A stretch of 61,559 nt of DNA, from NCBI GenBank assembly GCA_013349285.1, contig DUZU01000016.1, forward strand, positions 1 to 61,559, read 5' to 3'. Source of the DNA: Deltaproteobacteria bacterium. GTDB taxonomy: Bacteria > Desulfobacterota > Desulfobulbia > Desulfobulbales > Desulfurivibrionaceae. The translations under genes were made by a program, and so were the position numbers. Shown in pieces: positions 1 through 9,195 of this stretch (positions are counted from its first letter, which is position 1; each line of letters begins with the position of its first letter). The notes below the pieces were generated by a model that saw only the letters and a program-made list of their open reading frames with translations, searched no databases and had not been told where the DNA came from.

Positions 1-31
1 CGGCAATATTTTGTTGCCGTGGTATTTTTTT
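1..31 (+). terminator. Possible Rho-independent terminator of an upstream gene
   Basis: A short stem (CGGCAA / TTGCCG, 7-nt loop) at the window edge is followed by GGTA and a run of seven T. It would end a plus-strand gene lying to the left of the window. The stem is only 6 bp, so this is a moderate call. Confidence 0.4.
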
Positions 32-117
32 GCGCTATCCGTCATATTGACGCTGAAAAGATCAGGCTATTTCTGAATTTATAGGAAATTTTACCGTTTT
101 TAGGTTATTTATAAAGT

Positions 118-1026
118 ATGACCGCTGAAAAATGGACAATTCAAACAATAAACAATAAAGGCCCGTTCCTGGCTTTGGCCCGTTTCCTTTTTTGGGGGGC
201 GGGGCTGCTCTTATTGCCGCTTGCGGGTTGCACTTCCTTTGTGATTACCCCGGCCATCAAGCCGGTGGTGGAAAATATGAACAGGCAGGACGATATTCAG
301 CTTGTCTGTGAAGGGGCTCCCGCCTTTTTATTGATGATCGACAGCCTGATTGCCGCCGACCCCGCTGATAAAGTGTTGCTTAAAAGCGGCGCCCAGACCT
401 ACAGCGCCTATGCCACGGTTGTCGCCGAATGTGGCCGGGGCGAACGGGCCGCCCTGCTCAGCGCCAAGGGGATGCGGTACGGGATGGCCCTGCTTAAGAA
501 AGAGCGATTGCTGGCCTTGGGGCTTAACTGTCCGGATAAAGATTTTTCCCGGTTGCTGCAAAATGTATCCAGATCCCATGTCGATTCCTTGTTCTGGGGG
601 GGGTATGCTTGGGCCACCTGGATCGGTTTTCAGCAGGGGGCGGCGGCGGCCATGGCCGATCTGCCCAAGGTCGAATTGATCATGAAGCGGGTGGTGGAGC
701 TCGATGAGAGCTTTTATAACGGCGGCGCTCATATCTTCCTCGGGGTTTATAATGCCATGCGGCCGGTGATGTTCGGCGGCAATCCCGAGTTGAGTAAAAA
801 CCATTTCGAGCGAGCCCTGCTGTTGAGCCGGCGGCGTTATCTGCCGATTATGGTGGCCTACGCCCGCTTTTATGCCAGGATGGTTTTTGAGCGTGATTTA
901 TATGAGCAACTGTTGCGTGAGGTTATCGACTTTGATATGGAACGGGCGCCGGAGTTTACCCTGGCCAATACGGTTGCCCAAAAACAGGCGGCGGAAATGC
1001 TCGCCGTTATTGATGAATATTTTTAG
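118..1026 (+). CDS. TRAP transporter TatT component family lipoprotein
   Basis: This is a predicted periplasmic lipoprotein that partners the TRAP solute-binding protein. The N-terminus has a hydrophobic segment (about residues 23-37) ending in a lipobox, LAGC, with the acylated Cys at about residue 38. The rest is helical and alanine-rich, with spacing that suggests TPR-like helices; the C-terminal half (about 185-290) resembles the TatT/TPAT family known from the Treponema Tp0956/Tp0957 system. It lies 8 nt upstream of a dctP gene and begins a four-gene tatT-dctP-dctQ-dctM operon, which is the typical context. The region before the signal peptide is long and the ribosome-binding site is weak, so the start is uncertain. 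The family call rests on lipobox, length (302 aa) and neighbours. Confidence 0.8.
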   Translation: MTAEKWTIQTINNKGPFLALARFLFWGAGLLLLPLAGCTSFVITPAIKPVVENMNRQDDIQLVCEGAPAFLLMIDSLIAADPADKVLLKSGAQTYSAYATVVAECGRGERAALLSAKGMRYGMALLKKERLLALGLNCPDKDFSRLLQNVSRSHVDSLFWGGYAWATWIGFQQGAAAAMADLPKVELIMKRVVELDESFYNGGAHIFLGVYNAMRPVMFGGNPELSKNHFERALLLSRRRYLPIMVAYARFYARMVFERDLYEQLLREVIDFDMERAPEFTLANTVAQKQAAEMLAVIDEYF

Positions 1027-1034
1027 GAACGCTA

Positions 1035-2066
1035 ATGAGTAGAATTCTCAAGTTGATCTGCGCCATCTTGCTGATAATGGCTTTTGTGCTGCCTGCCTCG
1101 GCCTGGTCCAAACGGCCCAAATATCTTTTTAAGATCGCCACCCTGGCCCCGGAGGGCAGTGTCTGGGTCAAACATTTTGAGAATTTCACCCGGGAGATTG
1201 CCGAGAAGAGCAACGGCGAAATCGGCTTTAAGATTTACATGGGCGGCGTGATGGGGGATGACCGGGCCATGTATCGAAAAATGCGGATCGGCCAACTGCA
1301 GGGCGGCGGCTTCACCATGACCGGCATCAGTGAGGTGGTGCCTGATTTTCGGGTGATGGGCATTCCTTTTCTGATGAAAACATATGATGAGGTGGACCGG
1401 GTCTCGAAGAGCCTCTTTCCCATCTTTCAAAAGGAATTTGCGGATAACGGCCTGGTGTTGCTGGCGATGACCGAGGTCGGCTTTATCTATACCATGTCCA
1501 CCGAGCCGATGACCACCTTGGCCGAACTGCGCCGGAGAAAATGCTGGGCTCCGGATAATGACCTGGTAAGCCGGGCCTACCTCGAAGACCTCGGGGTCAC
1601 CCCGGTGCCGCTGGCCATTCCCGATGTGTTGCCGTCGTTGCAGACCGGCCTGATTAATACCGTCTTTAATGGCTTTTACGGTTCCATTATCATGCAATGG
1701 TTTACCAGCACCAAATATATCATTGACGTCCCCTTTGGTTACGCCTATGGCGGGCTGGTTTTTTCGAAAGAGGCCTATGACAAGCTGCCGCCCGATTATG
1801 TGGTTTTGATGCGGGAGCAAGCGGAAAAACATTTTGCCGGGCTGCTGGTCGATACCCGCAAAAGCAATGATGAGGCCTTTTCGGTTCTGCTGGCCAAGGG
1901 GGCGCAGATGGTTAAGCCGGACAATGGTTCCCTGGATATGTTGCACCAGCAGCGAGCCGTAACCGTGGAACGCTTGAATGGAAATGTTTTTTCTAAAGAG
2001 ATCTACGACGCCGCCATCCGTGCCCTGGAGCAGGGCGGTGATGGGAAAACAGTGCAGAGTCGGTAG
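1035..2066 (+). CDS. dctP: TRAP transporter substrate-binding protein DctP
   Basis: Periplasmic solute receptor of a tripartite ATP-independent transporter. A signal peptide (residues 1 to about 23, ending ASA-W) precedes a start of the mature domain typical of the family, FKIATLAPEGSVW. The motif around GGVMGDDRAMYRKMRIGQLQ (about 70-90) matches the DctP fold, as does the central region where an Arg usually binds a substrate carboxylate. Length is 343 aa, normal for the family. It sits between tatT and dctQ in the same operon. The substrate cannot be read from the sequence; organic acids are usual, but TatT-linked systems may carry hydrophobic ligands. Confidence 0.92.
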   Translation: MSRILKLICAILLIMAFVLPASAWSKRPKYLFKIATLAPEGSVWVKHFENFTREIAEKSNGEIGFKIYMGGVMGDDRAMYRKMRIGQLQGGGFTMTGISEVVPDFRVMGIPFLMKTYDEVDRVSKSLFPIFQKEFADNGLVLLAMTEVGFIYTMSTEPMTTLAELRRRKCWAPDNDLVSRAYLEDLGVTPVPLAIPDVLPSLQTGLINTVFNGFYGSIIMQWFTSTKYIIDVPFGYAYGGLVFSKEAYDKLPPDYVVLMREQAEKHFAGLLVDTRKSNDEAFSVLLAKGAQMVKPDNGSLDMLHQQRAVTVERLNGNVFSKEIYDAAIRALEQGGDGKTVQSR

Positions 2067-2081
2067 GATATAGAGGAAGTT

Positions 2082-2603
2082 ATGATTGTTGCGGGGTGGC
2101 GCAAGACAACCAAGGTTCTGCATTTTGTTGAGGATACGCTGCTCAGCTTGCTGCTGGTTGTTATGATTGTGTTGGCCTGCCTGCAGATCTTGCTGCGTGA
2201 TTTTTTCGCCACCGGCCTGGCCTGGGCCGATCCTCTTCTCCGCTATATGGTCCTGTGGGCCGGTTTGCTCGGCGCCGCCGTTGCCACCCGAATGGACAAG
2301 CACATTGCCATTGATCTGGTCAGCCATCTGGTGCCGGAGAGGATTCTCGGCTGGCTGCGGGTGGTGGCCCATCTTTTTTCCATGGCCGTCTGTCTGGTCC
2401 TGGCCTATGCCGCTGTTGTTTTTGTCGGTGATGAAGCAGCTTACGGCGGCGGGCAGACCATCCTGGGCTTTGCCTCCTGGCAGCTTAATCTGATTTTTCC
2501 GATGGCCTTCGGGCTGATGGGGTTACGTTTTCTGGTCGCGGCGGTTGCCGGGGTGTTCCGGATCCTGCAGGGCGGCTCCTTGCAAGCCATTAACCATGAT
2601 TGA
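2082..2603 (+). CDS. dctQ: TRAP transporter small permease DctQ
   Basis: Small integral membrane subunit of the TRAP transporter, 173 aa. Four hydrophobic segments are visible (about residues 15-40, 48-68, 85-108 and 130-155). The WADPLLRYMVLWAGLLGAA stretch and the following DKHIAIDLV segment are typical of DctQ. It starts 15 nt after dctP and is followed 12 nt later by dctM, so translation is probably coupled. DctQ and DctM together form the membrane complex that receives substrate from DctP, driven by an ion gradient. Confidence 0.9.
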   Translation: MIVAGWRKTTKVLHFVEDTLLSLLLVVMIVLACLQILLRDFFATGLAWADPLLRYMVLWAGLLGAAVATRMDKHIAIDLVSHLVPERILGWLRVVAHLFSMAVCLVLAYAAVVFVGDEAAYGGGQTILGFASWQLNLIFPMAFGLMGLRFLVAAVAGVFRILQGGSLQAINHD

Positions 2604-2615
2604 TTTTCGGCCACG

Positions 2616-3878
2616 ATGCAGATCTTAAAGATTTTAACCATAGGGCTGGCCTTACTGGGCAGCCCGCTGTTCGTGGTCATCTCTGCCTTGGCCCTGCTCT
2701 CCTTTTACGGGGTCGGCGTTGACCTGTCGGTGGTCATCATCGAGATGAGTCGGCTGGCCGAAACCCCGATGCTGCTCTCGCTGCCGCTTTTTATCTTTGC
2801 CGGCACCCTGCTTTCCGAAAGCCGCGCCCCCAAGCGGATGCTGGCTATGTCCCAGGCCCTGCTCGGCTGGCTGCCCGGCGGGCTGGCCGTGATCTCGTTG
2901 GTGGTCTGCGCGGTGTTCACCGCATTTACCGGGGCCTCCGGGGTGACGATTTTCGCCCTCGGCGGCATTCTTTATCCGGCCCTGCTCAAGGACCATTATT
3001 CCGAGCGTTTTTCCCTGGGCCTGCTAACCACCTCCGGCAGCCTCGGACTGCTGTTTCCCCCCAGCCTGCCTCTCATCCTTTATGGGGTGATAGCCGAAAC
3101 CAGGATCGATCAGCTCTTTCTGGCCGGTATTCTGCCCGGTCTGCTCATGCTTGTTCTGCTCGGCGCCTACAGCATTAAAAAAGGGGTGGCGGCCAAGGAA
3201 AAGAGGGCGCCGGTCAGCGGGCAGGCGCTGAAGGCCCTGCGTGACGCGGCCTGGGAGCTGCCCCTGCCGGTGATCGTGCTGGGGGGCATCTACGGCGGGA
3301 TCTTTGTCGCCGGCGAGGCGGCTGCGGTGACGGCCCTCTACGTGCTGGTGGTGGAGGTTTTCATCTATCGCGATATCGAGTTTCGGCGGTTGCCCAAGAT
3401 CATGGTGACGAGCATGGCGCTGTTCGGCGGCATTCTGGTGGTGCTGGCCGCCTCCATGGCCTCGACCAATTTCCTGGTTGATCAGGAGGTGCCGACCAGG
3501 CTTTTTGAGCTGATCAGAGAGCATATCTCAAGCAAATATACCTTTTTGCTGCTGCTCAACCTGTTTTTACTGCTGGTGGGGGCCATGCTGGATATCTTTT
3601 CGGCGCTGGTGCTGGTGGTGCCGATTATCGTGCCCATTGCCCAAGGGTATGGGGTGGATTTGACTCATCTGGGAATAATATTTTTAACCAATCTGCAGAT
3701 CGGCTACTGCACCCCGCCGGTGGGGCTCAACCTGTTTTTGGCCGGTTACCGTTTTGAAAAGCCGCTGGTTCAGCTCTATGCGGCCACCTTGCCTTTTTTG
3801 CTGCTCCTGCTGGCGGCCTTGGCCATAATTACTTATTTTCCGTGGTTGAGTCTTTGGTTGACTCGGTTTGCTGGGTAG
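2616..3878 (+). CDS. dctM: TRAP transporter large permease DctM
   Basis: Large membrane subunit (420 aa) that forms the translocation channel. The protein is almost wholly hydrophobic with about 11-12 segments. Family signatures include SLPLFIFAGTLLSES, FTAFTGASGVTIFALGGILYPALLK, a GLLFPPSLPLILYG loop and a C-terminal GYCTPPVGLNLFLA stretch. It is the last gene of the tatT-dctPQM operon. Its final 50 nt overlap the end of the convergent MORN-repeat gene on the other strand. Confidence 0.93.
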   Translation: MQILKILTIGLALLGSPLFVVISALALLSFYGVGVDLSVVIIEMSRLAETPMLLSLPLFIFAGTLLSESRAPKRMLAMSQALLGWLPGGLAVISLVVCAVFTAFTGASGVTIFALGGILYPALLKDHYSERFSLGLLTTSGSLGLLFPPSLPLILYGVIAETRIDQLFLAGILPGLLMLVLLGAYSIKKGVAAKEKRAPVSGQALKALRDAAWELPLPVIVLGGIYGGIFVAGEAAAVTALYVLVVEVFIYRDIEFRRLPKIMVTSMALFGGILVVLAASMASTNFLVDQEVPTRLFELIREHISSKYTFLLLLNLFLLLVGAMLDIFSALVLVVPIIVPIAQGYGVDLTHLGIIFLTNLQIGYCTPPVGLNLFLAGYRFEKPLVQLYAATLPFLLLLLAALAIITYFPWLSLWLTRFAG

Positions 3879-4278
3879 TTTGGGGGCTTTCAACCAGTTT
3901 GCCGTTTTCAAACCAGCCTTCCACCTGTCGACCGTCGGCCAGCATCAAGGTTCCTTTGCCATGGGGGACATTATTGGAAAATGCTCCCTGGTAGTAGCCG
4001 CCGTCCGGGAAATAGAGAGTGCCTTGGCCGTTGGGCCCGCCGTTGACGAAATTGCCTACATAGCGCCCGCCATTGGCCATGGTCAGGGTACCCTCGCCGT
4101 GGGGTACCCCTTCGATGAAGCTGCCGGCGTATTCCCCGCCCTGGGGCAGGGTTAGTTTGCCCAAGCCATCCGGGATGCCGTTAAGGATTTCACCTTCGTA
4201 AAGACCGCCATCGGGCAGGCTGAGCAATCCGTTGATTCTGCCGTCCGAGGGGCCGTCGTCATATTGGTGGTCGGTCAT
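3829..4278 (-). CDS. MORN-repeat protein
   Basis: A 149-aa protein made almost entirely of about five MORN repeats of roughly 23 residues: YEGEILNGIPDGLGKL, YAGSFIEGVPHGEGTL, YVGNFVNGGPNGQGTL, YQGAFSNNVPHGKGTL, then a last partial unit. The C-terminus is Thr/Ser/Gln-rich and hydrophilic. There is no signal peptide or membrane segment, so it is probably cytoplasmic. MORN repeats form beta-hairpin surfaces for protein or lipid contacts; no enzymatic role is implied. The start is supported by GGGAG six bases before the ATG. The 3' end overlaps dctM by 50 nt in convergent orientation. Specific role unknown. Confidence 0.85.
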   Translation of the reverse strand: MTDHQYDDGPSDGRINGLLSLPDGGLYEGEILNGIPDGLGKLTLPQGGEYAGSFIEGVPHGEGTLTMANGGRYVGNFVNGGPNGQGTLYFPDGGYYQGAFSNNVPHGKGTLMLADGRQVEGWFENGKLVESPQTTQQTESTKDSTTENK

Positions 4279-4440
4279 GGTGATCTCCCAGCGTAAAGAT
4301 GGCAGCTTTTTTTTTAGATTATGTAACCGGTACGTTTTTTTTAACGAAATGGTTGCGACTCACTCAGTTATGATAACAAAGTTAATCAAATATTTACCAG
4401 TTCTTTGTAAGTAAATTAATTGAAGGGGGAGAGATCTTAA

Positions 4441-5040
4441 ATGGCCGAAAAATTCAAGGGCGAACTCGTGAGTTGGGCTGCGATGTATGATATCACCCGG
4501 CGATTGGCCCTGCAGATTGCCGACAGCGGTTTTAGGCCGGATGTGATCGTGGCGGTTGCCAGGGGCGGTTTTGTACCGGCCCGCATTCTTTGTGATTTTT
4601 TGGGGGTGACCTCCCTGGGCTCCTTGCGGATCGTTCATTACAGGGCCGGGGCCGCCAAGGAAAAGGAGGCTCGCCTTGTTGCCCCGCTCAATCTTGATGT
4701 GCGTGGGAAAAAGGTATTGGTCGTCGATGATATCGTCGATACCGGGGATACCCTGGTGGTGGCCATGGCCCATTTGGCCGATTGCGGCGCGGCGGCGATA
4801 AGGACCGCGGTGGTGCAGACCAAAAAAGGGGCATGTTTTACCCCGGATTATGTGGCCAGGAAAATTATAACCTGGCGTTGGATCATCTATCCCTGGGCGG
4901 TAATCGAGGATCTTACCGGCTTTCTTAAAAAAGAAAGGGTGAGCGGATGGAGTAAAGAGCAAATTGAGGAGACCTTGTTTCGCCTTTACGGGATTAAGGT
5001 AACAAAGAAGATCATCAGCGATCTGCTGCGGTACCTGTAA
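4441..5040 (+). CDS. Phosphoribosyltransferase family protein
   Basis: A type I PRTase of 199 aa. The PRPP-binding loop is clear (VLVVDDIVDTGDT, about residues 91-103), with the two acidic residues followed by the TGDT turn. An upstream VAVARGGFVPARIL segment matches the xanthine/hypoxanthine PRTase fold. A strong GGGGGAGAG site lies before the ATG. A C-terminal extension (about 155-199) goes beyond the core fold. It is divergent from the MORN gene and convergent with pcm, so it is probably monocistronic. Likely purine-base salvage, but the base cannot be assigned. Confidence 0.85.
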   Translation: MAEKFKGELVSWAAMYDITRRLALQIADSGFRPDVIVAVARGGFVPARILCDFLGVTSLGSLRIVHYRAGAAKEKEARLVAPLNLDVRGKKVLVVDDIVDTGDTLVVAMAHLADCGAAAIRTAVVQTKKGACFTPDYVARKIITWRWIIYPWAVIEDLTGFLKKERVSGWSKEQIEETLFRLYGIKVTKKIISDLLRYL

Positions 5041-5064
5041 GCTGCCGAGCTGATTGCCGCAGGC

Positions 5065-5748
5065 TCAACTCGGAGATTTTCCGCTTATTTTGCCGGTAAA
5101 GGGGACAAAGGCCACGGAGAGTATTTTTTGTTTAATGATTTTGCCGCTCATACTTTTTTTTACCAGGAGAAGCTCCTGGGGGAGATTGGGGGGGCCGACC
5201 GGGATAACCAGCCGGCCAAGGGGCTTGAGTTGGTCGATTAATGCCGGTGGGATTCTGGGGGCGGCCGCGGTAACGATAATGGCGTCGTAGGGCGCCTGGG
5301 CGGCATAGCCGTCGGAGCCGTCACCGTTCACTACCGTTACATTGTCGTAGCCGAGGTCGGCCAGCCGTTTGGTCGCTTGCGCGGCCAGGGGCGCGATCAT
5401 TTCAATCGTGTAGATCTTTTTGGCCAGCTTGCTGATAATCGCCGCCTGGTAGCCGGAGCCGGCGCCTATCTCAAGGATTACGTCATTCGGGGTCAATTCC
5501 AGCAGATCGGTCATCAGCGCGACGATAAAAGGCTGGGAGATGGTCTGGCCGTTGCCGATCGGCAAAGGGGTGTTGTCGTAGGCATAGGGCTTCATCTCAT
5601 CGGGAACAAATTGTTCGCGCTCGACGGTGGCCATCGCCGTGAGCACGGGTTGATGCAGGCTGTACACCCCGGTCAGCCCTCCGGTGTAGCGGCATTCGTT
5701 TTCGATGGTTTTAAGCATTCCCTGCATTTGAATGTTTATTTTTTGCAT
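5065..5748 (-). CDS. pcm: Protein-L-isoaspartate O-methyltransferase
   Basis: SAM-dependent enzyme that methylates isoaspartyl residues to start repair of aged proteins. The family motif IGNGQTISQPFIVALMTDLL (about 67-86) is followed by the SAM-binding motif ILEIGAGSGYQAA, then a conserved YDAIIVTAAAPRIP stretch and the RLVIPVG segment. Length is 227 aa, at the usual size for PCMT. The ATG is preceded by AGGG. It is convergent with the phosphoribosyltransferase gene 24 nt away. Confidence 0.93.
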   Translation of the reverse strand: MQKINIQMQGMLKTIENECRYTGGLTGVYSLHQPVLTAMATVEREQFVPDEMKPYAYDNTPLPIGNGQTISQPFIVALMTDLLELTPNDVILEIGAGSGYQAAIISKLAKKIYTIEMIAPLAAQATKRLADLGYDNVTVVNGDGSDGYAAQAPYDAIIVTAAAPRIPPALIDQLKPLGRLVIPVGPPNLPQELLLVKKSMSGKIIKQKILSVAFVPFTGKISGKSPS

Positions 5749-6182
5749 GATTTGCCCTGAAAAAAATCTCCGGCCCCGCTTTTCGGCCTCTGGGGTTTTG
5801 CCTCACATTATAATCGCTTAAAGGTCGAGGTTGAGTCAAAGAAATAATCCGGCTAGCCAGGTTCGCAGCCGGTTGTTTTTGGTGCACGATTCCGCCGTCG
5901 GTAACCGGCGCCGCGCTAGCGGATGACCATCTTGCTTGCTGGATGGCTTTGCTTATGCAGATCTTTACCCGGGCGTAATTTTTATGTCGTTGGTGATCCA
6001 ACTAACTGGGCCAGGTTATGGCTAGTCCTGTTTAATGGTTTGATTTTTATGGATATTTATCTTTTTATTGGGGCCGGCGACTTAAAAAATGATGCGCGAA
6101 GCCCGGATCTACGCTATATAGCTAGTGAGTATTTATACCCAGTTGTTGAGAGCATCAATATCTTGAGACGGAAATATTTTAT
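5749..6182. other. Intergenic region between pcm and the NarL-type regulator
   Basis: These 434 bases hold the divergent promoters of pcm and the response regulator. Short open frames exist on both strands (for example about 5923-6186 plus), but they overlap real genes or lack a convincing ribosome-binding site. I see no confident operator, RNA gene or repeat. Confidence 0.4.
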
Positions 6183-6842
6183 ATGAAATCTTGTCGTATT
6201 GTCCTGGCTGATGATCATGCCCTGATCCGTCACGGCATTAAGAAGATGATCGAAGAGGATTCGTCCCTGGCCGTGGTCGGGGAGGCCGCTGACGGGCTGG
6301 AACTGATTGAACTGCTGCGCATTACCCCCGCCGATTTGATTATTCTTGATATCTCCATGCCCAATCTCCGGGGGATCGAGGCCATCGTCGAGGCGCGAAA
6401 GATTTGTCCCAATGTCAAGATCTTGATGTTAACCATGCACAAGAGTGAGCAGTATCTCTGCTCCTCCATAGTTTCCGGGGCGGATGGCTATCTGCTCAAG
6501 GAAGATTCCGACACCGAACTGCTGCCGGCCATCGAGCAGGTGCTCAAGGGTGATTTTTATCTATCCCAGGATTTTGCCAAGGATCTTTCCGACGATGTGG
6601 TTGCCACCTGCCGTGATCATGGCAAAAGGAGTGATGAGATCCTGACCCCCCGGGAGAAACAGATTCTGCAGATGGTGGTGGACGGCATCACCAGCAAGAA
6701 TATTGCGGAAAGGCTTAACATCAGCAAGCGCACCGTGGAGCACCATCGGGCGAACATGATGAAGAAGCTTAATATCAAAAGGGTGGCCGATTTGATCAAA
6801 TACGCGATTAGCAACGGTTTTGTCGATCGCCCTGCCGAGTAG
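6183..6842 (+). CDS. NarL/FixJ-family response regulator
   Basis: Two-domain DNA-binding response regulator of 219 aa. The receiver domain (about 1-120) has the acidic pair in LADDH and the phosphoacceptor D56 in LIILDISMP; the conserved Lys lies in the YLLKEDSD stretch. A LuxR-type helix-turn-helix (about 153-210) starts with LTPREKQILQMV and contains ISKRTVEHHRANMMKKL. No histidine kinase is adjacent, so it is an orphan here. The ribosome-binding site is weak. It is convergent with phoB, about 40 nt away, but belongs to a different family. Confidence 0.9.
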   Translation: MKSCRIVLADDHALIRHGIKKMIEEDSSLAVVGEAADGLELIELLRITPADLIILDISMPNLRGIEAIVEARKICPNVKILMLTMHKSEQYLCSSIVSGADGYLLKEDSDTELLPAIEQVLKGDFYLSQDFAKDLSDDVVATCRDHGKRSDEILTPREKQILQMVVDGITSKNIAERLNISKRTVEHHRANMMKKLNIKRVADLIKYAISNGFVDRPAE

Positions 6843-6884
6843 CGCCGGTGGTTGGCGGCCGCGGCTCTCTAGGGCCGGAATCCT

Positions 6885-7583
6885 TCAATCCCTGAGCCGG
6901 TAGCCTATGCCGCGCACCGTGTCGATGAATTGGCCTGACTCTCCCAGTTTTTTTCTAAGCCCGAACACCTGCACATCTACGGCCCGGGGCGTGATGACAT
7001 AGGCATAGCCTCGGATGGAATCGATTATCTGCTGGCGGCTGAAGACCCAGCCCGGATGTTTGGCCAGCAATTCCAAGATCGAGTATTCGGTGATGGTCAG
7101 GGTGATCGGAGCCCCGGCCACCGTAACCTCATGGCGTTTGGCGTTGATCAAAATATCATGCACCTTGATCGAGGCGTCTGCCTGGCCTTTTGCGTCGCCA
7201 GCGCCGGCGCTCTGGCGGCGCAGGGCCGCCTTGACCCTGGAGAGCAGGATTTTGGGGCTGAAGGGTTTGGTTATGTAGTCATCGGCCCCGATATCGAGGC
7301 CGGCCGCCACGTCGCTTTCTTCACTTTTGGCGGTGAGCATCAGGATCGGGGTGCTTTTGATCGCCGGATCTTGGCGGACCGCCTTGCAAAGCTCAAGGCC
7401 GTTGAGGCCCGGCAACATGATATCGAGGACCACCAGATTGGGCTTTTCCGAGCGGATCAGGGCCAGCCCCTGTTCGCCGTTATCGGCATAGCTTACCGTA
7501 AAGCCGGCTTTGGCCAGGTTGTAGCCCACCAGTTGCTGGATGTTTTCGTCATCCTCGATAATAATAATGTGTTCCTTGCCCAC
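6885..7583 (-). CDS. phoB: Phosphate regulon response regulator PhoB
   Basis: OmpR/PhoB-type regulator of 232 aa. The receiver has IEDDE near the N-terminus, the phosphoacceptor D54 in VVLDIMLPG, and the conserved Lys in DDYITKPFSP. The winged-helix domain (about 135-230) ends with the VDVQVFGLRKKLGE and VRGIGYRL motifs of PhoB proteins. The start is GTG with a GAGGGG site upstream. It is the last gene of the pho/pst run, separated from its likely kinase phoR by the pst genes. It would bind the repeats noted before pstS and phoR. Confidence 0.92.
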   Translation of the reverse strand: MGKEHIIIIEDDENIQQLVGYNLAKAGFTVSYADNGEQGLALIRSEKPNLVVLDIMLPGLNGLELCKAVRQDPAIKSTPILMLTAKSEESDVAAGLDIGADDYITKPFSPKILLSRVKAALRRQSAGAGDAKGQADASIKVHDILINAKRHEVTVAGAPITLTITEYSILELLAKHPGWVFSRQQIIDSIRGYAYVITPRAVDVQVFGLRKKLGESGQFIDTVRGIGYRLRD

Positions 7584-7625
7584 CGAGATTCCCCTCTCTG
7601 TTGTTAAAGCTCGTTAGCCTTTATT

Positions 7626-8309
7626 TTACCTGACATTGTGGTGTCGGACAATCCTGCCCTGCATCATGTAGATGATATCCTCGCAGATGCTGGTGCAGTG
7701 GTCGGCAATTCGCTCCAGGCTGCGGGCCACGCTGAGCTGCTTGCCCAGATAGACATGCTGCCTCGAATCCTGCATGATGATTTCCTCAAGCTGGTCGCGG
7801 ATGGTCCTTTTGGCCCGGTCCACCTCATCGTCGGCCAGGCAGACCTTGTAGGCCAGATCGGTGTCTTCGTTGACAAAGGCGTCCAGGGTTTTTTTATACA
7901 TCCAGATGGTTTTGTCAAACATTGCCGAAAAAACCTCGGGCATCTGGATACCTTGGGCGACAAAGCGGGCCGGATCCATCTCGGAGAGCAGCACCACCTT
8001 GTCGGCGATCTTGGCGGCCAAATCGCCGATCCGCTCCAGGTCGGTGTTGATCTTGAGCACGGTCACCAGAAAGCGCAGATCGCTGGCCACCGGCTGATGC
8101 AGGGCGAGGATCCGCATGCATTCTTCTTCCACATTGATTTCAATGCAATCTATTTCTTCCTTGTCGCGGCGGATCACCTCGCGGGCCATTTTGACATCCC
8201 TGGTGAGCAGCGACTTTACCGCTTTATGGATGTTTTCCTCCACCGTGGCGCCGAGGTAGAGAATGTTGTTTTTGACTTTAGCTATTTCCGCCTGAATATT
8301 CTTTGCCAT
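7626..8309 (-). CDS. phoU: Phosphate signalling complex protein PhoU
   Basis: Cytoplasmic helical protein (227 aa) that links the Pst transporter to PhoR and keeps the regulon off when phosphate is plentiful. Two similar three-helix bundles are seen, each with a metal-binding E/D-rich motif: one around RRDKEEIDCIEINVEEECMR (about 44-63) and one around ADDEVDRAKRTI. The C-terminal LERIADHCTSICEDIIYM is characteristic. The ATG follows GGGAG. It lies between pstB and phoB, which is the classic position. Confidence 0.94.
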   Translation of the reverse strand: MAKNIQAEIAKVKNNILYLGATVEENIHKAVKSLLTRDVKMAREVIRRDKEEIDCIEINVEEECMRILALHQPVASDLRFLVTVLKINTDLERIGDLAAKIADKVVLLSEMDPARFVAQGIQMPEVFSAMFDKTIWMYKKTLDAFVNEDTDLAYKVCLADDEVDRAKRTIRDQLEEIIMQDSRQHVYLGKQLSVARSLERIADHCTSICEDIIYMMQGRIVRHHNVR

Positions 8310-8382
8310 ATTAAGATGCTCCCTATATTCCCACTAGTAACCAGCTAACCATAAATGATCCGGATTATCAAAACCTGTTCCC

Positions 8383-9171
8383 TTAACCGAACCGGCCGGT
8401 GATATAATCCTCGGTTTCCTTTCTTTCCGGCATGGTAAAGAGTTTATTGGTCGGCCCATATTCGATCAACTCGCCCAGGTACATGTAGGCGGTGTAATCC
8501 GAGATCCTCGCCGCCTGCTGCATGTTGTGGGTGACAATGATAATGGTGTATTCGCCCTGCAGTTCGCGGATAAGATCCTCGATATGGGCGGTGGAGCGGG
8601 GGTCGAGGGCGGAGCAGGGCTCATCCATCAGGATGATCTCCGGGCTGACCGCAATGGTGCGGGCGATGCAGAGCCGTTGCATCTGGCCGCCGGAAAGGCC
8701 CATGGCCGAGCCGTGCAGGCGGTCCTTGACCTCGTTCCAGAGGGCGGCTTTCTGCAGGCTTTTTTCCACGGTCGCGTCCAGCACCTCTTTGTTGGAGATG
8801 CCGGCGATCCGCAGGCCGTAGATCACGTTTTCATAAATCGATTTCGGGAAGGGGTTCCATTTCTGGAACACCATGCCCACCTTGCGCCGCAGCTCGATCA
8901 CATCCAGGGAGGGGTGGTTGATATCCTCCCCGTCGATCTTGATCAGCCCCTCGACCCGGAGGTTGTCGACCAGATCGTTCATCCGGTTGATGCAGCGGAT
9001 CAGGGTGGACTTGCCGCAGCCGGACGGGCCGATCAGGGCGGTGACATTGAATTGGGGAATGCCGAAGCTGACATTTTTCAGGGCCTGGCTTTCTCCGTAA
9101 AAAAGGTTCAGGTTGTCGATCTCGACCTGGGGGTTGTCAATGGTGACAATGGCTGGGTTTATGGCTGACAT
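8383..9171 (-). CDS. pstB: Phosphate ABC transporter ATP-binding protein PstB
   Basis: ATPase subunit of the high-affinity phosphate importer, 262 aa. Walker A is GPSGCGKST (residues 48-56), the signature is [15 protein letters not shown], Walker B is [14 protein letters not shown], and the H-loop is VTHNMQQA. The ATG follows AAGGAAC. It is 24 nt downstream of pstA and upstream of phoU in one operon. Confidence 0.96.
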   Translation of the reverse strand: MSAINPAIVTIDNPQVEIDNLNLFYGESQALKNVSFGIPQFNVTALIGPSGCGKSTLIRCINRMNDLVDNLRVEGLIKIDGEDINHPSLDVIELRRKVGMVFQKWNPFPKSIYENVIYGLRIAGISNKEVLDATVEKSLQKAALWNEVKDRLHGSAMGLSGGQMQRLCIARTIAVSPEIILMDEPCSALDPRSTAHIEDLIRELQGEYTIIIVTHNMQQAARISDYTAYMYLGELIEYGPTNKLFTMPERKETEDYITGRFG

Positions 9172-9195
9172 GGATAGTTCCTTTATTAAAAAAAC

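Noticed and set aside
1032-2372. Long minus-strand open frame of 446 codons opposite dctP and dctQ
   Set aside because: It is rich in Gln, His and Gly, lies wholly opposite confident TRAP genes, and has no domain. It is a shadow frame caused by GC-rich codons. The same holds for the long plus-strand frames at 17638-19005 (opposite the helicase) and 22745-23983 (opposite kbl).
5711-6001. Minus-strand 96-codon frame overlapping the pcm start
   Set aside because: It overlaps the pcm start region in another frame, has no ribosome-binding site and no recognisable composition.
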